7,909 bases of DNA, from assembly GCA_934645125.1 (NCBI GenBank), contig CAKUDT010000055.1:1-7909 (forward strand), written 5' to 3'. Below the pieces are notes generated by a model that saw only the letters and a list, made by a program, of their open reading frames with translations, was not told the origin of the DNA and made no database searches. This document shows, in pieces, positions 1 to 5,906 of this stretch (positions within the stretch are counted from its first letter, which is position 1; the number at the start of each line of letters is the position of its first letter). Source of the stretch: an uncultured Eggerthellaceae bacterium (GTDB lineage: Bacteria > Actinomycetota > Coriobacteriia > Coriobacteriales > Eggerthellaceae). The position numbers were made by a program, and so were the translations under genes.

Positions 1-13
1 AGGAAGGAGAGCC

Positions 14-862
14 ATGAACTTCACGAAGATGCACGGTTTGGGAAACGACTACCTGTATCTATATTGCCAGGAAACACCCGAAAACATTGAGGAACTTGCC
101 ATCAAATATTCCAATCGCCATTTTGGTGCGGGATCCGATGGCATTATCTGCATTCTTCCCAGCTCTGTGGCGGACTTCAAAATGCGCATTTTCAATGCAG
201 ACGGTAGCGAGGCCATGATGTGCGGAAACGGCATTCGATGCGTGGGTAAATACGTGTTCGACCGCGGATACACCGATAAAACCCAGATTGACGTTGAAAC
301 GCTTTCGGGTATCAAGCACCTGAAACTCACCGTTGAAGACGGCAAGGTCGCGCAAGTAACCGTTGATATGGGTCATGCGAAAGTGTCGCAGCAGCAAGAA
401 GTCAAAGTTGCGTGCGGGTACTTCTACGACGAAGTGATCAACGCTTTCTGCGCTTCCCGCAACGGGGCAGAGCCCATTCCTGTAATTACCGTTGATATGG
501 GTAACCCGCATGCCGTGATTTTCGTGAGCGATGCCGAGAAGGCGCCTGTTGCAGAAGTGGGCGGCGCCCTTGAGAAATCAAGCGCGTTTCCAGGCGGTGT
601 GAACGTTGAGTTTGTGCAGGTCATAAGTAAGACCGAAATTCGCATGCGCGTGTGGGAGCGTGGTAGCGGCATTACCATGGCGTGCGGCACCGGCAGCTGC
701 GCGAGCGTTGCGGCTGCAATTTCGGCGCACCTGTGCCAGCGCGATGTGCCAGTAACCGTACACCTTGACGGGGGCGACTTGACCGTTTCGGTGGATTACG
801 AGAACAACGTGCTCATGACTGGCCCCGCAGCGTTCGTCTACGACGGCACCACCCTTGATTAG
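14..862 (+). CDS. dapF: Diaminopimelate epimerase (DapF)
   Basis: This cytosolic, PLP-independent epimerase converts LL-diaminopimelate to meso-diaminopimelate, the cross-linking residue of peptidoglycan and the precursor of lysine. The 282-residue protein has the usual family length. Both catalytic cysteines are visible in their signature contexts: C70 in NADGSEAMMCGNGIRC (residues 61-76) and C224 in ERGSGITMACGTGSC (215-229). Other family marks are the N-terminal MHGLGNDY (6-13), the GSDGI turn (40-44) and GNPHAVIF (163-170). The ATG at 14 is preceded by the purine-rich AAGGAG at 4-9, which supports this start. The next gene, dapL, makes the substrate of this enzyme, so the pair forms a small diaminopimelate module. 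The gene is intact and nothing in it looks foreign. Upstream partners lie outside the window. Confidence 0.97.
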   Translation: MNFTKMHGLGNDYLYLYCQETPENIEELAIKYSNRHFGAGSDGIICILPSSVADFKMRIFNADGSEAMMCGNGIRCVGKYVFDRGYTDKTQIDVETLSGIKHLKLTVEDGKVAQVTVDMGHAKVSQQQEVKVACGYFYDEVINAFCASRNGAEPIPVITVDMGNPHAVIFVSDAEKAPVAEVGGALEKSSAFPGGVNVEFVQVISKTEIRMRVWERGSGITMACGTGSCASVAAAISAHLCQRDVPVTVHLDGGDLTVSVDYENNVLMTGPAAFVYDGTTLD

Positions 863-886
863 CGCTTGATTATTGTTTGAACTGCC

Positions 887-917
887 CGCGACGAGAGCAA
901 ATTGTGCCCTCGTCGCG
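887..917 (+). terminator. Intergenic hairpin between dapF and dapL (possible weak terminator or processing site)
   Basis: A perfect 9-bp GC-rich stem, CGCGACGAG (887-895) with CTCGTCGCG (909-917), is extended inside by three more pairs (897-899 with 905-907) across one mismatch. That leaves a 5-nt loop. The sequence after the stem is T-rich but is not a continuous T tract (TTCTGATGTTTT), so efficient intrinsic termination is doubtful. It could equally be an mRNA-stabilising or processing hairpin. A second, weaker 5-bp hairpin at 932-948 sits just upstream of the dapL ribosome-binding site. Confidence 0.5.
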
Positions 918-965
918 TTCTGATGTTTTGAGCCGTATGAAAAACGGCGCACGAAAGGAACGAAT

Positions 966-2162
966 ATGGCTTCAATGAACCACCATTACACGGAACTGCA
1001 GGATTCGTACTTGTTTCGCACCATCGATGCAAAAGTAGCGGATTACCTGTCCAAAAACCCGGGCGCCGAACTACTCAAGCTGGGTATTGGCGATGTAACG
1101 CTTCCTTTGCCGGCCGCCTCAATCGACGCCATGCATCATGCAGTTGATGACCAGGCGAAAAAGGAAACATTCGAAGGCTACCAAGCGGAAGTCGGCTCCG
1201 GCTTTTTCCGCCAGGCAGTGCAGGAGTACTATCATCAGCGCGGCATTTCGCTTGAGCAAAACGAAATCTTCGTGTCAAGCGGCGCAAAAGATGACTTGGC
1301 CGATCTTTTGGACATCTTCTCGCGCGGAATATCCGCGCTTGTTCTTGAGCCTGCCTACCCCGCCTACGTGGATGCAAACGTGATTTCGGGCAACAGCGTT
1401 TTGCATCTTCCCTCTTCGGCCGATGATGGCTTTGCGCCCTTGCCCGATTCGGCGATCAAAGCGGATATTGTGTACCTGTGCTCCCCGAACAACCCCACGG
1501 GTGCCGTGTATTCCCGTGAGAAACTGGCCGCTTGGGTAGCCTGGGCGCAGGAAAAGCAAGCAGTCATTATCTTCGATGCTGCTTACGAGGCATTCATCCA
1601 AGACCCCGCTATCCCCCATTCCATCTACGAGATTGAAGGCGCAAAGGAATGCGCTATTGAGGTGTGCTCGTTCAGCAAGACTGCTGGGTTTACCGGCACA
1701 CGCTGCGGCTACACCATTGTTCCGCAGGCTCTCAAGCGTGAGAACGTAAACCTGAACGCGCTGTGGGTGCGCAATCGCACCACGAAAACGAACGGCATTT
1801 CGTACGTGCTGCAACGCGCAGCAGCGGCCGCGCTTTCGCCCGAAGGACAAGAACAATGCCGTGAGAACAGTGCAATCTACCAGCAAAATGCGCGCGTGCT
1901 CATGGAAGCACTCGATGAAGCAGGTGTGTGGTACTGCGGCGGCAAGAATGCCCCCTACGTGTGGATGTGTTGTCCGGGTGAGCTTTCAAGCTGGGATTTC
2001 TTCGATCGTTTGCTTACTGAAGAGCAGGTAGTGGGAACGCCTGGTAGCGGCTTTGGCGATTGCGGCGAAGGCTACTTCCGCTTGACGGCATTCAACACCC
2101 CCGAAAAGACTCAGGAAGCAGCGCGCCGCCTTGCTCGCCTGTGCCAAAAGGTGAAAAAGTGA
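966..2162 (+). CDS. dapL: LL-diaminopimelate aminotransferase (DapL)
   Basis: This PLP-dependent class I/II aminotransferase uses glutamate to convert tetrahydrodipicolinate directly to LL-diaminopimelate. It bypasses the succinylated or acetylated intermediates of the DapD/DapC/DapE route. The 398-residue protein shows KLGIGDVTLPLP (38-49) near the N-terminus, SSGAKDDL (104-111) at the cofactor phosphate site, SPNNPTG (173-179) and FDAAYEAF (203-210). The Schiff-base lysine is K238 in SFSKTAGFTGTR, and the carboxylate-binding arginine is probably R372 in FRLTAF. The ATG at 966 follows GAAAGGA (953-959) with 6-nt spacing. A second in-frame ATG at 975 is a less well placed alternative. The gap of 103 nt after dapF contains a hairpin. 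The last codons (K-V-K-K-stop) lie inside the left arm and loop of a palindromic repeat, so the native C-terminus may have been altered slightly. Confidence 0.95.
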   Translation: MASMNHHYTELQDSYLFRTIDAKVADYLSKNPGAELLKLGIGDVTLPLPAASIDAMHHAVDDQAKKETFEGYQAEVGSGFFRQAVQEYYHQRGISLEQNEIFVSSGAKDDLADLLDIFSRGISALVLEPAYPAYVDANVISGNSVLHLPSSADDGFAPLPDSAIKADIVYLCSPNNPTGAVYSREKLAAWVAWAQEKQAVIIFDAAYEAFIQDPAIPHSIYEIEGAKECAIEVCSFSKTAGFTGTRCGYTIVPQALKRENVNLNALWVRNRTTKTNGISYVLQRAAAAALSPEGQEQCRENSAIYQQNARVLMEALDEAGVWYCGGKNAPYVWMCCPGELSSWDFFDRLLTEEQVVGTPGSGFGDCGEGYFRLTAFNTPEKTQEAARRLARLCQKVKK

Positions 2163-2190
2163 CGGGGTCTTTTTCACCTATTTTCACCTA
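2149..2190 (+). repeat. REP-like palindromic element, copy 1 (plus-oriented)
   Basis: An 11-bp perfect stem pairs AGGTGAAAAAG (2149-2159) with CTTTTTCACCT (2169-2179) around the 9-nt loop TGACGGGGT (2160-2168). The arm segment TTTTCACCTA (2171-2180) is repeated exactly in tandem at 2181-2190. The left arm falls in the last four codons of dapL, and the dapL stop codon is the first three bases of the loop. The T run lies inside the stem, not after it, so this is not a standard terminator. Copy 2 has the same plan in inverted orientation. The layout resembles the paired REP elements mobilised by REP-associated tyrosine transposases, although no such gene is in the window. The repeat family name is not known to me. 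Confidence 0.8.
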
Positions 2191-2212
2191 AGGCATCTTG
2201 CACACCTGGACG

Positions 2213-2252
2213 GGTTAAAAATGTTAAAAAGTCCCCGTCCCTTTTTAACATT
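2213..2252 (-). repeat. REP-like palindromic element, copy 2 (inverted relative to copy 1)
   Basis: A 12-bp perfect stem pairs AATGTTAAAAAG (2220-2231) with CTTTTTAACATT (2241-2252) around the 9-nt loop TCCCCGTCC (2232-2240). Read on the minus strand, the loop is GGACGGGGA and shares the core GACGGGG with copy 1. The outer segment GTTAAAAA occurs at 2214-2221 and again inside the stem at 2223-2230. This is the mirror image of the extra half-arm in copy 1. The element ends 2 nt before the purF ribosome-binding site, so any structure it forms could affect purF translation. Confidence 0.8.
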
Positions 2253-2270
2253 ACGAAAGGTACTACTGAT

Positions 2271-3689
2271 ATGCTCCATGAAGAATGCGGCGTGTTCGGC
2301 ATTTACACGCCCACCGAACAACCCTTGGCCGATTATGTATTTGCAGGGCTTACGGCACTGCAACATCGCGGTCAGGAGTCGTGCGGCATTGTCGTGAACA
2401 AGGATGGCCTGTTCTCGGTCCACAAGGGATTGGGCCTGGTCAACGATGTATTCCCACCCGAAACGCTTGCGCAGCTGGGCAACGGTTCCATTGCCATTGG
2501 TCACGCGCGATACGGCACCACCGGCGGAAACGAGCTGAATAACGTACAACCCATTGTGGTGAATCACATGAAGGGACATACCGCCCTTGCGCACAACGGA
2601 AACTTGACGAACGCGCTTGAAGTGCGCAGCGCGTTGGAAGAAACAGGATCTATTTTCCACACCACATCGGACACCGAGGTCATATCGTATCTGATCACCC
2701 GCGAGCGCTTGACAGCACCTTCTATCGAAGAAGCCGCCAGCCGTGCCATGAATAAAATCCAAGGAGCTTATTCGCTGGTTATCATGTCGCCCACGAAGCT
2801 TATTGCATTGCGCGATGAGCAGGGCTTTCGTCCGCTGTGCTACGGCACGCTGCCCGAAGGCGGCTATGTTGTGGCTTCGGAAAGCTGCGCGCTTGATGCT
2901 GTGGGCGCCACCTATGTGCGTGAAATCGAACCTGGCGAAGTCATGGTGTTCAGCAAGGAAGGCATTCGCAGCTTAACCGATCATTGCAAGAAAGAGCCGC
3001 GCTCCTTCTGCGTGTTCGAGGCAGTCTATTTCGCGCGTCCCGATTCCCTGCTTGATGGCGTTACGGTGCACGAAGCTCGTGTCAAAGCGGGAGAATTCTT
3101 GGCACAGGAATGTCCTGCTCAGGCCGATGTTGTTATCGGCGTTCCTGATTCGGGATTAGATGCGGCGCTCGGTTATTCGCGCGCTTCAGGCATTCCTTAT
3201 GAAATCGGTTTCGTGAAAAATAAGTACATTGCACGTACGTTCATCGCACCCGGTCAAGGCAACCGCGAGAAAAAAGTGAACCTGAAGCTGAACCCCATTA
3301 AGAGCTCCGTTGCCGGCAAGCGCGTGATACTCATCGATGACTCCATTGTGCGCGGCACCACGGCGCGTCGCATTGTGAAAAGCTTGCGCGATGCCGGTGC
3401 AAAAGAAATTCATTTCCGCAGTTCATCGCCCGCGTTCTTGAATCCCTGCTATTACGGTACCGATGTAGATTCCCGTGAGAACCTTATTGCTGTAGGGCGC
3501 GAATGGGAAGAAATCGCCGCGATCATTGGCGCCGATAGCGTAGGGTACTTGAGCGTTGACTCCGTAAAACGCCTGTTGGGCGATGCGCCCGAAAAAGGAT
3601 ACTGCACCGCTTGCTTCGACGGCAACTACCCCACTGCTGTTCCCAGCGACACGCGAAAATACCGCTTCAGCGGCAGCATCAGCGTGTAA
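2271..3689 (+). CDS. purF: Amidophosphoribosyltransferase (PurF), Fe-S type
   Basis: PurF makes 5-phosphoribosylamine from PRPP and glutamine, the first committed step of purine synthesis, in the cytosol. The 472-residue protein begins MLHEE followed by C6. In the Bacillus-type family a short propeptide is removed to expose the nucleophilic cysteine, and here it would be five residues. The class II glutaminase domain (about 6-230) shows QHRGQES (31-37), GHARYGTTG (77-85), AHNGNLTN (107-114) and SDTEVI (133-138). The phosphoribosyltransferase domain carries the flexible-loop segment KYIARTFI (318-325) and the PRPP-binding motif VILIDDSIVRGTT (352-364). Four cysteines at the [4Fe-4S] ligand positions of the Bacillus enzyme are present: C247, C393, C445 and C448. 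The ATG follows GAAAGG (2255-2260) with 10-nt spacing. A strong terminator follows 58 nt after the stop. No purine riboswitch was recognised upstream. Confidence 0.97.
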   Translation: MLHEECGVFGIYTPTEQPLADYVFAGLTALQHRGQESCGIVVNKDGLFSVHKGLGLVNDVFPPETLAQLGNGSIAIGHARYGTTGGNELNNVQPIVVNHMKGHTALAHNGNLTNALEVRSALEETGSIFHTTSDTEVISYLITRERLTAPSIEEAASRAMNKIQGAYSLVIMSPTKLIALRDEQGFRPLCYGTLPEGGYVVASESCALDAVGATYVREIEPGEVMVFSKEGIRSLTDHCKKEPRSFCVFEAVYFARPDSLLDGVTVHEARVKAGEFLAQECPAQADVVIGVPDSGLDAALGYSRASGIPYEIGFVKNKYIARTFIAPGQGNREKKVNLKLNPIKSSVAGKRVILIDDSIVRGTTARRIVKSLRDAGAKEIHFRSSSPAFLNPCYYGTDVDSRENLIAVGREWEEIAAIIGADSVGYLSVDSVKRLLGDAPEKGYCTACFDGNYPTAVPSDTRKYRFSGSISV

Positions 3690-3747
3690 ATATGCGTTCG
3701 CATTAGATGTGATATGCACGGCTGACCTAGTTGCAAGTTTATGATTC

Positions 3748-3793
3748 AGGGAGTGTCGGGTGCTTTTCCACTCGGTGCTCCCTCTTTTTTTTT
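3748..3793 (+). terminator. Intrinsic terminator of purF
   Basis: A 15-bp stem pairs 3748-3762 with 3769-3783 around the 6-nt loop CTTTTC and is followed, after one C, by nine T residues (3785-3793). The stem includes four G-T pairs, three of them consecutive, which are stable as G-U only in the + strand RNA. In the - strand RNA they become A-C mismatches, and the T tract lies on the wrong side. The signal therefore serves purF and not the convergent operon, whose last stop codon is only 9 nt beyond the T run. Confidence 0.92.
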
Positions 3794-3802
3794 GCAAGTG
3801 AG

Positions 3803-4801
3803 CTACACGCCCGTAAAATCAAACGCGGGAATGAAACTCTCGTCAATAGCGCCGCCCTCTTGCCAGAAATAATCCTCAATACCCAGCGAATCAGCGAAGT
3901 CAAGCAGCTGCTCGTACTCTTCTGAGGAAGGCGCACGCAATAACTCGGGGTATTTCCGTGCGGCAACGCTTGACACATCAAGAACGGGCGTGTATTGATT
4001 CATCAGGGATAACAGCACCTTGTTGCCATAACGTTCATGCAGCAGCTTCACTGCAGCGCACGATTTGTCCACGTGTCCCGGCAACAGCAAATGACGCACC
4101 ACCACGCCATGCGTCATGCGTAGCTGACCGTGATACTCATCGAAACACGGCTCGCCCGCAATTTCAACCATAGTATCAAGCGCATCTAAAGCGACCGCCG
4201 GGTAATCCGCCGCGTGCGAAAAATTACGCGCAAGCTTGGAGTCTACGTACTTGAAGTCAGCCAGAAAGACATCAGCAACGGGAGCGATTTCATGCAACGT
4301 ATCCACCGTTTCGTACCCCGATGTGTTCCAAACAAACGGCAGGTCAAAGCCATGTTTGCGCGCCTGAAGAGCCACATGAGCGATAAGCGGCGCATAATGT
4401 GTCGGTGTCACTAAGTTGATATTGAGCGCTCCTTGGTCGCGCAATTCAAAAAAGATCTCCTCCAAACGCCCAGGCGAAATCTCTTTGCCCACTTGATCTG
4501 CAGCTATCACGGCATTCTGGCAAAAACAGCAACGCAGCGGGCAGCCACTGAAAAACACCGCGCCACTTCCCGCCTCACCTGACAGCGGCGGCTCTTCCCA
4601 AAAATGCAGCGCCGCGCGCGCAACGCGCATCGTATCATCGGCTCCGCAAAAACCTTTTTCTCCCATTGCACGATTCGCACCACACTTCCGAGGGCACCAT
4701 TCACATGCGAAAGGAAGCAAAGCCTGCCACGATGTTTCGAGGCAGGCTTGATTCTTGTTGTTTTGGACCGCATTGTCCCTATTTTCAGTAAAGGACGTCA
4801 T
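3803..4801 (-). CDS. Radical SAM protein, PFL-activase-like (COG1313 / PflX type)
   Basis: This 332-residue protein carries the radical SAM cluster motif CxxxCxxC as C87, C91 and C94 in SGCPLRCCFCQN, which would bind a [4Fe-4S] cluster and S-adenosylmethionine. An N-terminal cysteine set, C33-x2-C36-x3-C40 with C52 in the form CEWCPRKCGANR…GFCG, precedes it and is typical of the COG1313 group; it may bind another metal or cluster. The segments NLVTPTHY (129-136), WNTSGYE (158-164) and ADFKY (181-185) match the strand ends of the partial barrel in activase-like enzymes. The family resembles pyruvate formate-lyase activases, but its substrate is not established, and no glycyl-radical enzyme gene is nearby. 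It is the last gene of the - strand operon, 13 nt after the preceding stop. The start is supported by domain length, but the nearest AGGGG lies only 2 nt upstream of the ATG. No T-tract terminator for this strand is seen after it. Confidence 0.85.
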   Translation of the reverse strand: MTSFTENRDNAVQNNKNQACLETSWQALLPFACEWCPRKCGANRAMGEKGFCGADDTMRVARAALHFWEEPPLSGEAGSGAVFFSGCPLRCCFCQNAVIAADQVGKEISPGRLEEIFFELRDQGALNINLVTPTHYAPLIAHVALQARKHGFDLPFVWNTSGYETVDTLHEIAPVADVFLADFKYVDSKLARNFSHAADYPAVALDALDTMVEIAGEPCFDEYHGQLRMTHGVVVRHLLLPGHVDKSCAAVKLLHERYGNKVLLSLMNQYTPVLDVSSVAARKYPELLRAPSSEEYEQLLDFADSLGIEDYFWQEGGAIDESFIPAFDFTGV

Positions 4802-4803
4802 AT

Positions 4804-4808
4804 CCCCT
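4804..4808 (-). promoter_or_regulatory. Unusually close ribosome-binding site for the radical SAM gene
   Basis: On the minus strand AGGGG occupies 4808-4804, leaving only two bases before the ATG at 4801. This is shorter than normal Shine-Dalgarno spacing. No in-frame alternative start before the N-terminal cysteine motif has a better site. Translation may rely on ribosomes that have just terminated at the upstream stop (4815-4817). Confidence 0.4.
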
Positions 4809-4814
4809 GGTCAT

Positions 4815-5906
4815 CTAACGGTCGAGCAAATCCGCGTAACCGCCGAAGTCATCGTCGTCATCATCGGCGTTATCGAAATCATCGAAGTCGCTGTCCACAG
4901 CACCCGCAGAATCGTCGAAGCCGTTGAAGCTGTCAAGCTCAGCATCGAATTCATCATCGTAAGAGTCAGCGAGATCATCATCCGCCGAACCATGTGCATG
5001 ACCGGCATCGCCATGATGATGCTCGTGCGCGCCCAGCTCCTGCGTGTATTCCTGCGTACGCGACCAATCAAGTCCGCAGGTCGCAGCAGCTTCTTCTTCG
5101 TCATAAATAAGCGCTAGCGAAACAGGAGACAAATCCGAACCGCCGATAATCGCAAGAAGTTCAAGCAAATTCATGCATGCTTCCGCCTGAGGAAGGCTCA
5201 AATCGGCTTCTTCCGCTGCCGTAAGTGCAGCAGAAAGATCGGCCATGAACATCTCAACGGTATACGTTCCCGCGAAATGCTTCTGGGCAACAGCCTGCGC
5301 AATAGCGGCTTCTGAATCACCTGCAGGACTCGCACCCGCAGCAGACGCCGCAGCAGCCGTGGTGGGAATGCGCAGGAACGCACGATATAACGCCTCGGCT
5401 TCAATAGCGGCGAACAGCTGCGCCGTGTGCTGAAGCGTCCACACAGCGTGCGCCAGCTGCGCCGATCCCGGCTCGCCCGTCACGCGAATCGTACCCACAA
5501 AATGCTTCAGAATCTTCTGAGCTTTCGCAATGTCGGGCTTGTCGCCCGCAACGCAGCAGCTCAAGTTCGATTGCTGCGCAAAAGCGTCATCAAGCGTTGT
5601 ATCGGCCACGGAAAGAGGAGCCTCCACATAGAACAGCCCGCTTGTGCTGCTAATCGCGGAAATCTCGCGCACCAGCTCGGGGGTCGCGGGACTCAAATCA
5701 ATAAGACACGCGCCTTTCTTTGCCTGCGACAAATAACCCTTTGCATCGAAATACGCATCCTCCAACTGCGAAAGCAGTGGATGATAACTGAACACGTAAT
5801 CAGCATCTGCAAGAGCAGAGGTGCGCGAAAAACCAGCTTCTACCAGGCACTTCTCAAGCGCATTGCCAAGTGCCGCGTTTCCGTTGAAGTAAAATTGCTC
5901 AGCCAT
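4815..5906 (-). CDS. Degenerate beta-hydroxyacid-dehydrogenase-like protein with His/Asp-rich tail
   Basis: Residues 1 to about 275 of this 363-residue protein resemble the 3-hydroxyisobutyrate/6-phosphogluconate dehydrogenase superfamily. The substrate-loop motif appears as LIDLSPATP (68-76), the DAPVSGG-type motif as EAPLSV (95-100), and the catalytic-helix motif as GEPGSAQLAH (144-153). The nucleotide-binding GxGxMG motif near the N-terminus is absent, with only FNGNAALG in its place. The usual catalytic lysine of GxxGxGxxxK is H153. Normal dehydrogenase activity is therefore unlikely. An Ala-rich stretch lies at 180-205. The tail holds a His cluster (H294, H296-298, H303, H305), then residues 309-363 with 23 Asp, 2 Glu and one basic residue. 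Such a tail could bind divalent metals, which is inference. The start ATG overlaps the upstream degV stop by one base (TAATG). I cannot assign a specific function. Confidence 0.75.
   Translation of the reverse strand: MAEQFYFNGNAALGNALEKCLVEAGFSRTSALADADYVFSYHPLLSQLEDAYFDAKGYLSQAKKGACLIDLSPATPELVREISAISSTSGLFYVEAPLSVADTTLDDAFAQQSNLSCCVAGDKPDIAKAQKILKHFVGTIRVTGEPGSAQLAHAVWTLQHTAQLFAAIEAEALYRAFLRIPTTAAAASAAGASPAGDSEAAIAQAVAQKHFAGTYTVEMFMADLSAALTAAEEADLSLPQAEACMNLLELLAIIGGSDLSPVSLALIYDEEEAAATCGLDWSRTQEYTQELGAHEHHHGDAGHAHGSADDDLADSYDDEFDAELDSFNGFDDSAGAVDSDFDDFDNADDDDDDFGGYADLLDR

Noticed and set aside
932..948. Small hairpin GCCGT/ACGGC before the dapL ribosome-binding site
   Set aside because: Five base pairs with a 7-nt loop are expected by chance and carry no further signal.
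1275..1886. 203-residue - strand open frame inside dapL, and similar long antisense frames at 59-511, 2184-2762, 5427-5909 and 6005-6517
   Set aside because: Each lies entirely or mostly inside a well-supported gene on the other strand and has no recognisable motif. Codon-position bias from the real gene explains them.
2149..2179. Hairpin 1 as the intrinsic terminator of dapL
   Set aside because: The five-T run is part of the stem rather than after it, the stem is A/T-rich, and its left arm is coding sequence.
2198..2226. Promoter-like TTGCAC at 2198-2203 with an AT-rich -10 candidate before purF
   Set aside because: It matches only about half of the -35 consensus, no good -10 lies at 16-18 nt, and the AT-richness is explained by the hairpin arms.
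2163..2270. Purine riboswitch upstream of purF
   Set aside because: The leader is only 108 nt and is filled by the repeat pair. I see no three-way-junction aptamer pattern.
3690..3747. Small palindrome ATGCGTTCGCAT (3692-3703) just after the purF stop
   Set aside because: It is a short 5-bp stem with a 2-nt loop, has no other copy in the window, and stands apart from the clear terminator that follows.
4755..5117. 120-residue + strand open frame opposite the acidic tail, reading as Ile/Val-rich and membrane-like
   Set aside because: ATC/GTC codons are simply the antisense of the GAT/GAC Asp codons. It is a shadow of the real gene, with no ribosome-binding site or family match.
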